64,000 bases of DNA from Silvanigrella paludirubra (GTDB lineage: Bacteria > Bdellovibrionota_B > Oligoflexia > Silvanigrellales > Silvanigrellaceae), in contig NZ_WFLM01000001.1 in assembly GCF_009208775.1 (NCBI RefSeq), positions 723,325 through 787,324 of the forward strand. Reading direction: 5' to 3'. Each line of letters opens with the position of its first letter. The first letter of the stretch is position 1. Below, piece after piece: positions 63,601 to 64,000 of this stretch. The position numbers and the translations under genes are program-made. The notes beneath the pieces are model-generated. The model ran no database searches. It was not told the origin of the DNA and was given only the letters and a program-made list of their open reading frames with translations.

Positions 63601-64000
63601 ATGAAAAAGAAAAGCCTTGCTTTTAAACTTTACACATCCATATTTATTTTACTAAGTATTATTCTTATTACATCTATTTATACAGTAACAATGATTATAA
63701 AAACAAGTAAATTCGCAGATGAAACCGCCTTGAGCTGGCTTCCAAGTGTTGATACAGCTCAACGTATCGTTGCAAAAATTGTATTATTAAAGTCACAGCA
63801 ATATGAACTTTTAACGCTATCAGATAAAGATGAATATTTAGATCAAATTGTTTTAATAAATGATACAATTAAAGCAATAGATGCCTTAATTGCCATATAT
63901 GAAACAGAAATTACAGAAGCAGAAGAACAAACTGAATTGCAAAAATTCTTACCAATTTGGTCTGAAATTAAAAGTTTTGCACAAGATATCTTTAAAAGTG
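63601..64000 (+). CDS. Chemoreceptor N-terminus (four-helix-bundle sensor), cut by window end
   Basis: 133 codons visible, no stop before the window edge. ATG at 63601 after AAAGAGAAAAAC. First membrane helix (about 10-31), then a helical ligand-binding region (LSWLPSVDTAQRIVAKI, EYLDQIVLINDTIKAIDAL) of the 4HB_MCP kind. The signalling domain would follow outside the window. It follows a Cache-type receptor in the same direction. Confidence 0.75.
   Translation, partial: MKKKSLAFKLYTSIFILLSIILITSIYTVTMIIKTSKFADETALSWLPSVDTAQRIVAKIVLLKSQQYELLTLSDKDEYLDQIVLINDTIKAIDALIAIYETEITEAEEQTELQKFLPIWSEIKSFAQDIFKS

Overview
The window comes from a very AT-rich (about 30% GC by eye), Gram-negative, aerobic and chemotactic bacterium. 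Gram-negative evidence is outer-membrane barrels, lipoprotein signals, an RND pump and periplasmic enzymes; aerobic evidence is a cbb3 oxidase, NDH-2 and 2-oxoglutarate dehydrogenase; motility evidence is CheR and two chemoreceptors. The protein families and gene style fit the Bdellovibrionota/Oligoflexia, for example a Silvanigrella-like organism. That placement is inferred from gene content and was not tested. No rRNA, tRNA, CRISPR array, insertion sequence or prophage was recognised. The sequence looks chromosomal, with an accessory, secretion-rich left end and housekeeping genes elsewhere.

Layout. 1-1.7 kb: a truncated periplasmic binding protein and a COG0523 zinc-type GTPase with a palindromic operator candidate. 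1.8-6.8 kb: an array of three paralogous secreted S1 serine-protease lipoproteins alternating with two paralogous beta-barrel proteins, all on the minus strand. This is the least explained system in the window. 6.9-13.1 kb: a cbb3 oxidase locus (ccoNO fusion, ccoQ, mono-heme ccoP, ccoI, ccoS) with a TauE/SafE-like gene on the opposite strand whose start overlaps ccoI head to head. 13.7-16.7 kb: an active/inactive M16 peptidase pair. 16.7-24.9 kb: apt, prfB (with its programmed +1 frameshift), uppP, class II DAHP synthase, tdk, NDH-2, cheR, an HDOD protein and a small membrane protein. 25-28.7 kb: an animal-type (C-type) lysozyme homologue, a membrane-anchored MutS-like ATPase and an LRR protein. 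28.8-36.4 kb: a Xer-like recombinase, lysA, a SpoIIE-type phosphatase sensor, a mannose-6-phosphate isomerase-like protein and mutM. 36.4-44.6 kb: SDR, SCP2, lipoprotein, aminotransferase, cysteine desulfurase, lon and rpmB. 44.6-50 kb: a large secreted M66-type metalloprotease with carbohydrate-binding domains, a small lipoprotein, plsC and an AstE/AspA-like amidohydrolase. 50-64 kb: a two-gene ABC importer, sucA, an RND efflux pair, a secreted glutaminase and two chemoreceptors (the last cut by the window edge).

A theme is extracellular degradation: three S1 proteases, an M16 pair, an M66 protease with lectin-like domains, a lysozyme and a secreted glutaminase lie within 64 kb. This would suit a host-associated or predatory lifestyle (inference). 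Non-coding elements seen include an inverted repeat that buries a ribosome-binding site, several intrinsic terminators, a structured element upstream of lysA, and repeated palindromes in intergenic regions.
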